Shown in pieces: positions 55,755-64,000 of a stretch of DNA of 64,000 bases. The notes under the pieces are model-generated. The model was not told the DNA's origin. It did not search any database and saw only the letters and a program-made list of their open reading frames with translations. Position 1 is the first letter of the stretch; every line of letters begins with the position of its first letter. The position numbers were made by a program, and so were the translations under genes. Origin of the DNA: Bradyrhizobiaceae bacterium Ga0074131 (GTDB taxonomy: Bacteria; Pseudomonadota; Alphaproteobacteria; Rhizobiales; Xanthobacteraceae); the NCBI GenBank assembly GCA_001464035.1, contig LNEC01000017.1, forward strand, positions 248,001 to 312,000. The letters run 5' to 3'.

Positions 55755-57359
55755 CTACCCTCGCTGTGCCTCTTCGAGTGCCTGCGGGGTATCGATATCG
55801 AGGAACGCGCCATGGCCCTCGACCGGGACTTCGGCCACCGCCTCGCCGTGCTTGGCGATCAGGTGGCGGGCGCCGATGTCGCCGTCCAGCGTCATCAGTT
55901 CATTGAAGAAGCGGCGCGACCACAGCACCGGGTTGCCGCGCCTGCCATCGCTGACCGGCACCGCTATCAGGTTGCCGCGGTCGGGCGCGAAGGTCTCGAT
56001 CAGCCGATCAATCAGACCAGCCGAGATCAGCGGCATATCGCCGAGACAGATCACCGCGCCATCGGCGTCTGGCGGCACCGCCGCGATGCCGGACTTGACC
56101 GAACTGGCGAGGCCCTCCGCAAAATCCGGATTGCGCACCAATTTCACGTTCAGGCCGGCCAGCGCTTTCTCGACCTGCTGGGCCTGATGGCCGGTGACGA
56201 CAACGACGCTGGAAGCCTTCGAGGCCAGCGCCTGCTCGGTCACGAGCCGCACCAAGGTCTTGCCGCCGAGTTCGGCCAGCAGCTTGTTGGGACCGCCCAT
56301 GCGGGTGGAACGCCCGGCGGCGAGAATGATGGCGGCCACGTTGCGGTTGCCCTCCGGGCCGGCCGGCGTGCGCGGCTGCGGCCGGGTCACGATTTCCATC
56401 AAGAGACCGCCGACGCCCATGCCGGTGAGTTCGGCGCGGGTGACCTTGAGGCCGGCCAGCAGGCGCATCAGCACCCAGTCGAACCCGTTCTCCACCGGCG
56501 AGCGCGCGCAGCCGGGCGCGCCCAGCACCGGCACGCCGCCGGCATTGCCGATCAACAGCAGATTGCCAGGGTCGACCGGCATGCCGAAATGCTCGATGGC
56601 GCCGCCTATATCCGTGATCGCCGCCGGAATCACGTCGCGCCGGTCGGCAATGGCGGAAGCGCCGAACACGATGACAAGCTCGGCGCCGAGCCCGAGCAAG
56701 TCCCTGATCGACGCCGCCAACGCCGCCTCGTCATGCGGCACGCGGCGTTCGGCCGTGATGACGGCGCCGGCCGGCGCCAGCCGCTCCGCCGTCACCCGCA
56801 ATGTTTTTTCCACCACCTTCGGTGCTAGCCCCGGCAGCAAGGTCGAGACGATGCCGACGCGTTTGATCACATAGGGCGCGACCCGCAGCCCGCCGCCGCT
56901 GGCAGCCGCCACCGCCGCGTCCCGCAGTTTCGCTTCAACGCCGAACGGAATGATCTTGACCGTGGCGATCATCTCGCCTTCGACCACCGGCTTGAAGGCG
57001 GCAAGCGTTGCAAAGGTGATGGCTTCGTCGACGCCGTTGATGCAGTCGACCCTGGCCCGGTCCACCACGAGTACGCCGGCCCTGGCGGCGAACAGATTGG
57101 CGCGGCCGGTAAAGGCGCGCTCGACATTGACGCCGTCGCCGGCCACCGCCTGCGCGATGCTGGCGGCGGCGGCGTCTTCGGAGACGTCGCCCGGCTCCAG
57201 CCGCACCACCACGATCTCCTTGACGCCGGCTTGATGGAGCGCCTCGACCTCGGCCGGGCCGATCGCGGTGCCCTTCTTCAGCACCAGCGATCCCTGACGC
57301 AGGGTGTGGACGGTGACGCCGCCGACCGCGTCGGCCGGGCTGGCTGGACCGAACTTCAT
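55755..57359 (-). CDS. Molybdopterin-binding/MobA-like nucleotidyltransferase fusion
   Basis: A 534-residue fusion protein. The first 330 residues form a molybdopterin-binding MoCF-like part (LKKGTAIGPAEVEALHQAGVKEIVVV; VIVFGASAIADRRDVIPAAI). Residues 340-534 form a MobA/MocA-type nucleotidyltransferase (AAIILAAGRSTRMGGPNKLL, VICLGDMPLI). It likely makes the dinucleotide form of the molybdenum cofactor, used by CO-dehydrogenase-type enzymes. The start at 57359 overlaps the XdhC C-part gene by four bases. It is the last gene of the cox-type cluster. Confidence 0.88.
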   Translation of the reverse strand: MKFGPASPADAVGGVTVHTLRQGSLVLKKGTAIGPAEVEALHQAGVKEIVVVRLEPGDVSEDAAAASIAQAVAGDGVNVERAFTGRANLFAARAGVLVVDRARVDCINGVDEAITFATLAAFKPVVEGEMIATVKIIPFGVEAKLRDAAVAAASGGGLRVAPYVIKRVGIVSTLLPGLAPKVVEKTLRVTAERLAPAGAVITAERRVPHDEAALAASIRDLLGLGAELVIVFGASAIADRRDVIPAAITDIGGAIEHFGMPVDPGNLLLIGNAGGVPVLGAPGCARSPVENGFDWVLMRLLAGLKVTRAELTGMGVGGLLMEIVTRPQPRTPAGPEGNRNVAAIILAAGRSTRMGGPNKLLAELGGKTLVRLVTEQALASKASSVVVVTGHQAQQVEKALAGLNVKLVRNPDFAEGLASSVKSGIAAVPPDADGAVICLGDMPLISAGLIDRLIETFAPDRGNLIAVPVSDGRRGNPVLWSRRFFNELMTLDGDIGARHLIAKHGEAVAEVPVEGHGAFLDIDTPQALEEAQRG

Positions 57360-58057
57360 GCGGCGTTTTCTTTTTCTTTGGCGGGCAGCCGCAACTGCGC
57401 GGTGATCTCGGCCATGATGGAGACCGCGATCTCGGACGGCGACACCGCGCCGATTGCCAGCCCGATCGGCGCATGAATGCGGGCGATGTCGGCATCCTTT
57501 GCGCCTTGTGCCTTCAGGCGTTCGGCGCGCTTGGCATGGGTCTTTCGCGAGCCGAGCGCGCCGATATAGAAGCAATCGCGCTCGAACGCGTGCAGCAGCG
57601 CCGGATCGTCGATCTTGGGATCATGCGTCAGCGCCACGAAGGCGGTGTAGTGATCGATATTGAGCGGCGGCAGCGCCACGTCGGGCCACTCGGCGATCAG
57701 CGGCACATCGGGAAACCGCTCCGGGCTGGCGAACGCGGTGCGCGGATCCACCACCGTCACGTCGTAATCCAGCGAACGCGCCAGCGGTGCCAAGGCCTGG
57801 CTGATATGCACCGCGCCTACGATCACGAGCCTGGCGGTCGGCGCATAGACGTTGAGAAACAGCTTCTTGCCGCCGACCTCGATGGTGCCGCTCTTGCCCA
57901 TGCGCAGCTGTCTTGAAAGTTCTGATCGCAGCGGATCGGCCGATATGTCGGCGGCCTTGACCAGCCGCTGGTCGCCAGTGTCGGTATCCGTGACGAGAAT
58001 GACGGGTCGCCGAGCGGCGCGCTCGGCATTGATCGTCTTGAGCGTTTCGAGCTTCAC
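57356..58057 (-). CDS. XdhC family protein, Rossmann-domain part
   Basis: A 233-residue protein matching the C-terminal part of XdhC/CoxF-type factors, which insert the sulphurated molybdenum cofactor into hydroxylases. ARLVIVGAVHISQALAPLARSLDYDVTVVDPR is the nucleotide-binding segment, and the HDPKIDD and GALGSRKTHAKRAERL motifs follow. The usual VGAGH reads VGAVH here, a change in the first glycine-rich loop. GTG start at 58057, overlapping the preceding stop by 4 bases (GTGA). Confidence 0.88.
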   Translation of the reverse strand: MKLETLKTINAERAARRPVILVTDTDTGDQRLVKAADISADPLRSELSRQLRMGKSGTIEVGGKKLFLNVYAPTARLVIVGAVHISQALAPLARSLDYDVTVVDPRTAFASPERFPDVPLIAEWPDVALPPLNIDHYTAFVALTHDPKIDDPALLHAFERDCFYIGALGSRKTHAKRAERLKAQGAKDADIARIHAPIGLAIGAVSPSEIAVSIMAEITAQLRLPAKEKENAA

Positions 58058-58383
58058 GACTGGCCGACTTTCTCGACGAACACCCTGATGGTGCCGCCGC
58101 AGGACAGCCCGACATTCCACGCGGTCTCGTCGGCGACGCCGAATTCCAGCATTTTTGGCTTGCCGCTGGCGATCACATCGAGCGCCTCGGTAACGACGGC
58201 GCCCTCGACGCAGCCGCCGGACACCGAGCCCAGGAACGTCCCGTCATCGTTGATGACGAGGCTGGAGCCCGCGGGCCGCGGCGCCGAGCCCCAGGTCTCG
58301 ACCACGGTCGCCAGCGCCACGCTGTGGCCGGCCTTCTGCCAGTCCTCAGCCGCCTTGAGAATGTCTTCGTCGCGATTGAGCAT
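58054..58383 (-). CDS. XdhC family protein, N-terminal domain part
   Basis: A 109-residue protein equal to the N-terminal XdhC/CoxI domain: ALATVVETWGSAPRPAGSSLVIN and GSVSGGCVEGAV (with the conserved Cys near 73). It forms a separate chain here and is coupled to the Rossmann part by a 4-base overlap, so the two probably work as a complex. The ATG at 58383 follows GAGG; an in-frame TTG at 58398 is less likely. Confidence 0.88.
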   Translation of the reverse strand: MLNRDEDILKAAEDWQKAGHSVALATVVETWGSAPRPAGSSLVINDDGTFLGSVSGGCVEGAVVTEALDVIASGKPKMLEFGVADETAWNVGLSCGGTIRVFVEKVGQS

Positions 58384-58394
58384 GGGAGCCTCTT

Positions 58395-59594
58395 TCAAGC
58401 TGCGGATCGAATCAGGCTGCGGTGATGCGGCGGCGGCGCCGCGGAAAGGGCCGCGATCAGCCCCTCGATCGAACTCAAATTATGCACCGGACGGAATTCG
58501 TCAACATGCGGCAGCATCATTTTGATGCCTTGGGCCTTGGCCTCGAAGCCGCCGAAGCGCAGCAGGGGATTGAGCCATATCAGGCGGCGGCATGACCTGT
58601 GCAGCCGGTCCATCTCGAATGCCAGCCTGGCATCGGCCTCGCGCTCCAGCCCGTCGGAAATCAGGAGCACGATGGCGCCCTGCCCGAGCACGCGGCGGCC
58701 CCACAACTTGTTGAAGGTGTGCAGCGAAGTGCCGATGCGGGTGCCGCCGGCCCAGTCCTCCACCGTCGAGGAGCAGCTCGCCAGCGCCTCGTCGGGATCG
58801 CGCGCGCGCAGGGACCGCGTCACATTCGTCAGCCTGGTGCCGAACAGGAACACCGAGACGCGTTTGCGCGCGTCGGTGATGGCATGCAGGAAATGCAGGA
58901 ACAGCCGCGTATACTCGCTCATCGAGCCGGATATATCGAGCAGCGCCACGATCGGCGCCGGCTTGTCGATTCGCCCGAGCCGGTGGAGATCGATGATGTC
59001 GCCTCCCGTGCGCAAGCTGCCGCGCAAGGTGCGGCGCATGTCGAGCCGCAGGCCGCGCACGTCGGGCTGATAGCGGCGGGTGCGCAATTCGGCCTGCGGC
59101 AGCCTCATCTGTGCGATGGCGCGGGTGGCCTGCGCGATTTCCGCAGCACTCATCTGCGCGAAATCCTTTCTCTGCAGCACCTCCTTGTCGGATACCGACA
59201 GCCGCAGTTCCTGCTCCCGGGCCTGCGGCATCTCGGTCGTCCGCGGCTGCGACAGCGCCTCCTGGACCCTGCGCGACGCCGGCGGCGGCTTCTTCCTGGC
59301 GTGGTCGGGCAGCGGCACCGAGTCCAGCATGTGCTTCCATTCTTCGGCGGCGCGGAAGAACAGATCGAACGCCTGCGCGAAGATCAGCGCATGCTCATGG
59401 CGCTTGACGAAGATGGCTTCCAGCGTGGTGAAGACGTCGGCGCGGTTGCCGATCTCGATCACCTGCAGCGCGTTGAGCGCATCGATCACCGCGCCGGGGC
59501 CGACCGGAATGCCTGCGGCGCGCAGCGCCCGGGCAAAGCCGACGACGTTGTCAGCCATTTGGCCGGTCGGGGGTGAAAGATGATTGATGGCCAT
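58395..59594 (-). CDS. VWA domain protein, CoxE type
   Basis: A 399-residue protein with a C-terminal von Willebrand A domain whose metal site is DISGSMSEYTR near 220, then GGTRIG and LISDGLE. The CoxE family works with a MoxR AAA+ ATPase to mature the CO-dehydrogenase-type active site. The start may be 59594 or 59558; neither has a strong ribosome site. The MoxR gene is 89 bases upstream. Confidence 0.88.
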   Translation of the reverse strand: MAINHLSPPTGQMADNVVGFARALRAAGIPVGPGAVIDALNALQVIEIGNRADVFTTLEAIFVKRHEHALIFAQAFDLFFRAAEEWKHMLDSVPLPDHARKKPPPASRRVQEALSQPRTTEMPQAREQELRLSVSDKEVLQRKDFAQMSAAEIAQATRAIAQMRLPQAELRTRRYQPDVRGLRLDMRRTLRGSLRTGGDIIDLHRLGRIDKPAPIVALLDISGSMSEYTRLFLHFLHAITDARKRVSVFLFGTRLTNVTRSLRARDPDEALASCSSTVEDWAGGTRIGTSLHTFNKLWGRRVLGQGAIVLLISDGLEREADARLAFEMDRLHRSCRRLIWLNPLLRFGGFEAKAQGIKMMLPHVDEFRPVHNLSSIEGLIAALSAAPPPHHRSLIRSAA

Positions 59595-59683
59595 TGGAAT
59601 CTCTGCTCTCGCACACGCTCAGTGCGCCCCCTCCCCCGCAAGAGCGGGAGAGGGAGCGCACTGCCGTTGCCTCTCCGGCTGCG

Positions 59684-60592
59684 CTAGCTCTCGCTCGTCG
59701 CTTCCTTCAATACTTTCTGCAAGCCGTCGCCCTGCATCCGCGCGATGTCGTCCTGGTATTTCAACAGCGCGCCGATCGTGTCGCCGACCACCTGCGGGGT
59801 CAGCGATCTCGCATCGAGTTCGGTGAGCGCCGTGGCCCAGTCGATGGTTTCGGCGACGCCGGGCGACTTGTAGAAATCCTGGTCGCGCAGCGCCTGCACG
59901 AAGCGGACGACCTGCTGCGAGAGTTTCGCGGAAATGCCGGGCACCCGCGATTTCACGATCGCCAGCTCGCGCTCGGCGTTGGGATAATCCACCCAGTGAT
60001 AGAGGCAGCGGCGCTTCAGCGCGTCGTGAATCTCGCGGGTCCGGTTCGAGGTAATGATGACGATCGGCGGCTGCGGCGCCTTGATGGTGCCGAATTCGGG
60101 AATCGTCACCTGGAAGTCGGAGAGAATTTCCAAGAGATAAGCCTCGAACGCCTCATCGGCGCGGTCGAGTTCGTCGATCAGGAGCACCGGGGGGCCGGCC
60201 ACGTCGGGCTCCAGCGCCTGCAACAGCGGCCGCTTGATCAGATAGCGTTCGGCGAAGATGTCGCTGGACAACTGGTCGCGGTCGGTATCGCCGGCCGCTT
60301 CCGCGAGCCGGATCGCGATCATCTGCGCGGCGCTGTTCCACTCATAGACCGAGGAGGCGACGTCGAGGCCTTCGTAGCATTGCAGCCGGATCAGCTTGCG
60401 TCCCAAAGCCGCCGACAGTACTTTTGCAATTTCAGTCTTGCCGACCCCGGCCTCGCCTTCCAAAAACAGCGGCCGGCCCATCCGGAGCGACAGATAGGTC
60501 ACCGTCGCCAGCGAACGCTCCGCGAGGTAACCGCGCGAGGTCAGGAGTTCGAGCATCGCATCGACGGAGGTAGGCAGCGCCGATGCAGTCAT
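59684..60592 (-). CDS. MoxR family AAA+ ATPase, CoxD type
   Basis: A 302-residue ATPase with Walker A GEAGVGKT at 46-53, Walker B LLIDELDRAD near 120 and a sensor ISSNRT-like segment (ITSNRTREIHDALKRRC) near 160. CoxD-type proteins remodel the immature molybdenum hydroxylase together with CoxE. It lies 53 bases after the coxM-like gene. Confidence 0.9.
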   Translation of the reverse strand: MTASALPTSVDAMLELLTSRGYLAERSLATVTYLSLRMGRPLFLEGEAGVGKTEIAKVLSAALGRKLIRLQCYEGLDVASSVYEWNSAAQMIAIRLAEAAGDTDRDQLSSDIFAERYLIKRPLLQALEPDVAGPPVLLIDELDRADEAFEAYLLEILSDFQVTIPEFGTIKAPQPPIVIITSNRTREIHDALKRRCLYHWVDYPNAERELAIVKSRVPGISAKLSQQVVRFVQALRDQDFYKSPGVAETIDWATALTELDARSLTPQVVGDTIGALLKYQDDIARMQGDGLQKVLKEATSES

Positions 60593-60645
60593 TGCAATGC
60601 CAATCCTGGGAAAGCCAATCTTGATGGACTTCTGCCCGGCAAATG

Positions 60646-61452
60646 TCAGGCTTTGCCGGTCGCAGCTTCGACGGCGCGGCGCGCCAGCACCGCGATCAGA
60701 TGCGCGCGATATTCGGCGCTGCCGTGCAGGTCGCCGTTCAGGCCGTCCGCCGGCACCGTCATGCCGTCGAGCGCCTTGGGCGAGAAGCGCTTCTTCAGGG
60801 CTTCCTCGAATGCGGTGACGCGGAACACGCCCTCGGAGCCGGCGCCGGTGACGGCGACGCGGACATCCGACGGACGCTTGGCGACGAACACCCCGACCAG
60901 CGCATAGCGCGAGGCCTGGTTGCGGAACTTGATATAGGCCGCCTTCTTCGGCACCGGGAACATCACCCTGGTGATGATCTCGTCGCTCTCCAGCGAGGTC
61001 GTGAACAGGCCCTGGAAGAATTCCTCCGGCTTGAGGCGGCGCTTGTTGGTGACGATGGTGGCGCCGAGCGCAAGGCAGGCCGCGGGATAATCGGCAGTGG
61101 GGTCGTTGTTGGCGAGCGATCCGCCGATGGTGCCCTTGTGGCGCACCGCGGGATCGCCGATCAGGCCGGCCAGTTCGGCCAGCGCCGGGATCGCCTCGCC
61201 GACGATGGCGGAAGTAGCAACCGTGTTGTGGGTGGCGGTGGCGCCGATCACCAGCGAGCGGCCCTTCATCTCGATGCCGTCAAGCCCCTCGATATGGCTG
61301 AGGTCGACCAGATGCGGCGGGCTGGCCAGCCGCTGCTTCATGACCGGCAACAGCGTATGGCCGCCGGCAATGACCTTGGAGTCCGCATTCTTGACCAGCA
61401 GATTGGCGGCCTGCCGAACCGTCGCCGGACGATGATATTTGAATTCGTACAT
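60646..61452 (-). CDS. FAD-binding subunit of a xanthine dehydrogenase/CO dehydrogenase-type enzyme
   Basis: The medium (CoxM-type) subunit, 268 residues, which binds FAD and passes electrons on from the iron-sulphur subunit. MYEFKYHRPATVRQAANLL at the start, the FAD motifs VIAGGHTLLPVMKQ (29-42) and TIGGSLANNDPTADYPA (near 108), and a C-terminal CO_deh_flav_C domain are present. The ATG at 61452 gives the family start, 32 bases after coxS. The large catalytic subunit that normally accompanies it is missing here. Confidence 0.92.
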   Translation of the reverse strand: MYEFKYHRPATVRQAANLLVKNADSKVIAGGHTLLPVMKQRLASPPHLVDLSHIEGLDGIEMKGRSLVIGATATHNTVATSAIVGEAIPALAELAGLIGDPAVRHKGTIGGSLANNDPTADYPAACLALGATIVTNKRRLKPEEFFQGLFTTSLESDEIITRVMFPVPKKAAYIKFRNQASRYALVGVFVAKRPSDVRVAVTGAGSEGVFRVTAFEEALKKRFSPKALDGMTVPADGLNGDLHGSAEYRAHLIAVLARRAVEAATGKA

Positions 61453-61484
61453 GAGAGTTTCCTGATCGCCGAGCGGGACGTGCG

Positions 61485-61970
61485 TTACGCGAGATCGGAG
61501 TTGGCCATCGCCTTGGCGCCGGCCGCGATCGACAGAACGATGTTCTGGTACCCGGTGCAGCGGCAGAGATTGCCTTCGAGCTCTTCGCGTATCGTGTGGT
61601 CGCTGAGATCGTGACCCTTGCGGTGGACGAGGTCGACCGCGGTCATGATCATGCCGGGGGTGCAGAAGCCGCATTGCAGGCCATGATGCTCGCGGAAGGC
61701 CTCCTGCATCGGATGCAGCGGCGCGCCGTCGGCGGCAAGGCCCTCGATGGTCCTGACCTCATGGCCGTCAGCCATCACCGCCAGCGTGGTGCAGGCTTTG
61801 ACCGCCTTGCCGTCGAGATGCACGACGCAGGCGCCGCATTGCGAGGTGTCGCAGCCGACATGGGTGCCGGTCAGGCGCAAATTCTCGCGCAGAAACTGCA
61901 CCAGCAGGGTGCGAGGATCGATATTGGCGTTGACGGGATTGCCGTTCACGACGAGGGAGATCTTGGCCAT
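61485..61970 (-). CDS. (2Fe-2S)-binding subunit of a CO dehydrogenase-type enzyme (CoxS type)
   Basis: The small subunit, 161 residues, with two [2Fe-2S] clusters. The plant-type cluster uses C40, C45, C48 and C60 ([10 protein letters not shown]). The second uses C100, C103, C136 and C138 (CGFC, CRC). All eight ligands are present. The ATG at 61970 follows AGAGAG. It lies between coxG and coxM on the minus strand. Confidence 0.94.
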   Translation of the reverse strand: MAKISLVVNGNPVNANIDPRTLLVQFLRENLRLTGTHVGCDTSQCGACVVHLDGKAVKACTTLAVMADGHEVRTIEGLAADGAPLHPMQEAFREHHGLQCGFCTPGMIMTAVDLVHRKGHDLSDHTIREELEGNLCRCTGYQNIVLSIAAGAKAMANSDLA

Positions 61971-62110
61971 TCAGCACTCTCTTCATCTGCGCTGCGGTGC
62001 ACGGCGGCGCAGTCATTGCAATCATTCCAAAGCCATAATATGGGCCATCCCGGCAATGAGCAACCTCGCCCTTGGGCATGGCCCGATACGACTTGGCGGG
62101 ATTTTGCGAC

Positions 62111-62557
62111 TCAGCCCTGCACCGCCTTGGCGAAATTGGCGAAAAATTCATCGGCCAGCTTCTTGGCCGATCCGTTGATCAGGCGCTGGCCGAGCTGGGC
62201 CAGCTTGCCGCCGATCTGGGCCTCGACATTGTAGGTCAGCAGCGTGCCGCCGTCCTTGTCGGCCAGCGCCACGGTGGCGCCGCCCTTGGCGAAGCCGGCG
62301 ACCCCGCCCTCGCCTTCGCCCGATATCCGGTAGCCGTTCGGCGGATCGAGATCGCTCAGCGTCACCCGCCCCTTGAAGCGGGCCGAGACCGGGCCGACCT
62401 TCATCTTGGCGACCGCCCGAAAACCGTTGTCGTCGGTTTTCTCCAGCTCCTCGCAGCCGGGGATGCAGACCTTCAGCACTTCCGGGTCGTTCAATTTGGT
62501 CCACACGGCCTCGCGCGACGCCGCAAGCTGGACTTCGCCGTTCATGGTCATGGCCAT
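62111..62557 (-). CDS. CoxG family protein (SRPBCC fold)
   Basis: A 148-residue protein of the carbon monoxide dehydrogenase subunit G family, SRPBCC fold, thought to anchor or help the enzyme. MTMNGEVQLAASREAVWTKLNDPEVLKVCIPGCEEL at the start is diagnostic. The ATG at 62557 follows GGAGG by 6 bases. It is the first gene of the minus-strand cox-type cluster; a 140-base gap before coxS shows nothing clear. Confidence 0.9.
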   Translation of the reverse strand: MAMTMNGEVQLAASREAVWTKLNDPEVLKVCIPGCEELEKTDDNGFRAVAKMKVGPVSARFKGRVTLSDLDPPNGYRISGEGEGGVAGFAKGGATVALADKDGGTLLTYNVEAQIGGKLAQLGQRLINGSAKKLADEFFANFAKAVQG

Positions 62558-62741
62558 CGTGGAGCCTCCCGGATCGCTTCGCCGTTATCCCCAAGTAAAG
62601 CACGTCAGGTCCAAAAGAAAGGGCGGTGATGGGCCTTCGGCGCTGCTAATTCGCGGCGCAGCAGGCTTGGCACCCCAGCTTTGGGATTGGCGGAGTCAGG
62701 CCGGAAATGGTTAGGTCGCGCGCCATGACGAGGACCTCGAG

Positions 62742-63524
62742 ATGCCGATGATCGATGCCGACGGTTGCCTGCTCAACGTGTCAGTCGAAGGCCGCGACGG
62801 CGGGCCGACCCTGATGCTGTCGAATTCGCTGGGCTGCACGATGCAGATGTGGGAGCCGCAGATGAAGGCGCTCACCCCGCTGTTTCGGGTGATCCGCTAT
62901 GACCGGCGCGGCCATGGCAAATCCAGCGTGCCGCCGGGGCCCTATTCCATGGAGCGGTTTGGCCGCGACGTGCTGGCGATCCTCGATGACCTCAACATCG
63001 AGAAGGTGCACTGGTGCGGGCTGTCGATGGGCGGCATGGTCGGACAATGGCTGGGCGCCAACGCGCCGGAGCGGTTCGGCAAGATCATTCTGTCCAACAC
63101 CGCCTGCCAGTATCCCGATCCGACCAACTGGCACAACCGCATCAAGGCGGTGCAGGAAGGCGGCATCGCCGCGGTCGCCGATACCGTCATCGCGGGCTGG
63201 CTGACCGCCGACTTTCGCGAACGCGAACCGCAGATTACGGCAAACCTGAAGGCCATGCTGCTCGCCACCCCCGTGCAGGGCTATCTCGCCTGCTGCGAGG
63301 CGCTCAGCACGCTCGACCAGCGCGCGCTGCTGCCGAAGATCAAGAGCCCGACGCTGGTGATTGCCGGGCGGCACGACATGTCGACCCCGGTCGCATCAGG
63401 CGAATTCATCCGCAGCCAGATTCCGGGCGCCGCTTTGACGATCCTCGACGCCGCGCACATTTCAAACATCGAGCAGCCGCACGCCTTCACCGACGCCGTG
63501 GTCGGTTTCCTGACGCAGCGCTAG
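62742..63524 (+). CDS. pcaD: Alpha/beta hydrolase, 3-oxoadipate enol-lactonase type
   Basis: A 260-residue hydrolase most like PcaD, which opens the enol-lactone in the protocatechuate/catechol (beta-ketoadipate) path. TLMLSNSLGCTMQMWEPQM (23-41) is typical of the family. The nucleophile is S95 (GLSMGG), with Asp and His near the end (GRHDMSTP, DAAHISNIEQP). No other pca genes are near, so the role is inferred from the family only. It diverges from coxG. Confidence 0.8.
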   Translation: MPMIDADGCLLNVSVEGRDGGPTLMLSNSLGCTMQMWEPQMKALTPLFRVIRYDRRGHGKSSVPPGPYSMERFGRDVLAILDDLNIEKVHWCGLSMGGMVGQWLGANAPERFGKIILSNTACQYPDPTNWHNRIKAVQEGGIAAVADTVIAGWLTADFREREPQITANLKAMLLATPVQGYLACCEALSTLDQRALLPKIKSPTLVIAGRHDMSTPVASGEFIRSQIPGAALTILDAAHISNIEQPHAFTDAVVGFLTQR

Positions 63525-63591
63525 GCATCGCGTCTTTTCCAGCTCTGTTCCCGGAGTGTGCCCTGGTTTTCGCAACTTGTGTGCGGCAAGT

Positions 63592-63999
63592 TCATTGTGT
63601 CGCACCGGCCCCGGAACGACAAGCGGAACCAAACTGCACGAGGCCTTCTCCGTAGACGATATCCTTTCCGGGGTCGCCGAGATCAATCGCCTGGCTAACA
63701 AGCGCAGCAACGCGGCCTTCCAGAGCGTTCGCGGCATCGAGATCATCGGTGCGTGGGCCTGCTGCCTCGGCGAGCCGGGTCGGCTTCCCCAGATGGGCCA
63801 GAGCCAGTCGCGCGGCGATGAATGGGGCGGCAAACGAGGTGCCGGTGTGTTGTCGCAGCTTCCCGTCACGGTCGCGAAGAGCAAGGTCGACGCCGGGGGC
63901 GGCAAGTCGGATATGTGGTCCACGAACCGCCCGCTTGTAGACGACGAGATTCTTGTCAACCGCGGTTGCCGCGATCGCCCAGGGGTAAGCTGCAGGATA
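63592..63999 (-). CDS. Subtilisin-like (S8) serine protease, C-terminal part, incomplete
   Basis: The frame runs off the right edge of the window, so only the last 135 residues are visible. The stretch contains AYPWAIAATAVDKN, then GPHIRLAAPGVD, then GTSFAAPFIAA, whose Ser is the catalytic serine of the S8 family. The Asp and His of the triad would lie beyond the window. About 70 residues follow the GTSFAAP motif, ending GAGATQ. It is convergent with the PcaD-like gene. Confidence 0.8.
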   Translation of the reverse strand, partial: YPAAYPWAIAATAVDKNLVVYKRAVRGPHIRLAAPGVDLALRDRDGKLRQHTGTSFAAPFIAARLALAHLGKPTRLAEAAGPRTDDLDAANALEGRVAALVSQAIDLGDPGKDIVYGEGLVQFGSACRSGAGATQ

Positions 64000-64000
64000 T

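Overview
The window looks like chromosomal DNA from a Bradyrhizobium-like alphaproteobacterium (Nitrobacteraceae). The evidence is high GC, a usg gene next to groESL, many ABC uptake systems for peptides and branched-chain-type solutes, a phasin, a cox-type molybdenum hydroxylase accessory cluster, and many dispersed palindromic repeats starting GTCATTGCGAG or GTCATTCCGGG, which from memory are typical of this group. I see no tRNA, rRNA, CRISPR array, transposase or integrase. The organism is inferred from gene content only; no database search was possible.

Layout. 0-1.3 kb: GAF-domain adenylate cyclase. 1.7-13 kb: a peptide-uptake and hydrolysis module (divergent binding protein, M20 peptidase, two permeases, fused double ATPase, M81/MlrC peptidase, M20D amidohydrolase, amidase). 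13-19 kb: metabolic singletons (enoyl-CoA hydratase, quinone oxidoreductase, DsbA-like isomerase, MetE-like protein, an unknown protein with an Ada-like CxxC motif, gpt, a CinA/MoaB-like protein). 19.5-22.8 kb: ATP-grasp, alpha-E and transglutaminase genes, the usual partners of the proteasome-like protease Anbu. 22.9-27.6 kb: a five-gene branched-chain-type ABC transporter. 27.7-35 kb: VOC protein, FAD oxidase and a second peptide-type ABC operon on the minus strand. 35.3-38.3 kb: Anbu itself, an SDR and a nucleoside transporter. 38.3-41.8 kb: cupin, usg and groESL with two CIRCE-like operators. 41.9-49.5 kb: L,D-transpeptidase-like protein, DUF899, a lipid-linked sugar transfer pair (GT2-GtrA plus ArnT-like), phasin, DUF72 and DUF488. 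49.6-53.2 kb: a tightly overlapped TetR/HlyD/ABC exporter operon with a perfect palindromic operator. 53.4-55.6 kb: GH4 glycosidase, DUF2000, DUF4189. 55.7-62.6 kb: cox-type cluster on the minus strand (coxG, coxS, coxM, MoxR, VWA/CoxE, split XdhC, MobA-like), lacking the large catalytic subunit. 62.7-64 kb: an orphan PcaD-like hydrolase and the 3' end of a subtilisin-like protease running off the window.

The most notable points are: the Anbu gene set split by about 12.5 kb on the same strand; the cox cluster without coxL; a frameshifted groES C-terminus next to a repeat inserted between groES and groEL; a pair of CIRCE-like sites; a cupin with a histone-H1-like basic tail; and an uncharacterised protein with an Ada-like metal-binding signature. 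None of these is proven to be a new system; the checks are given with each finding.
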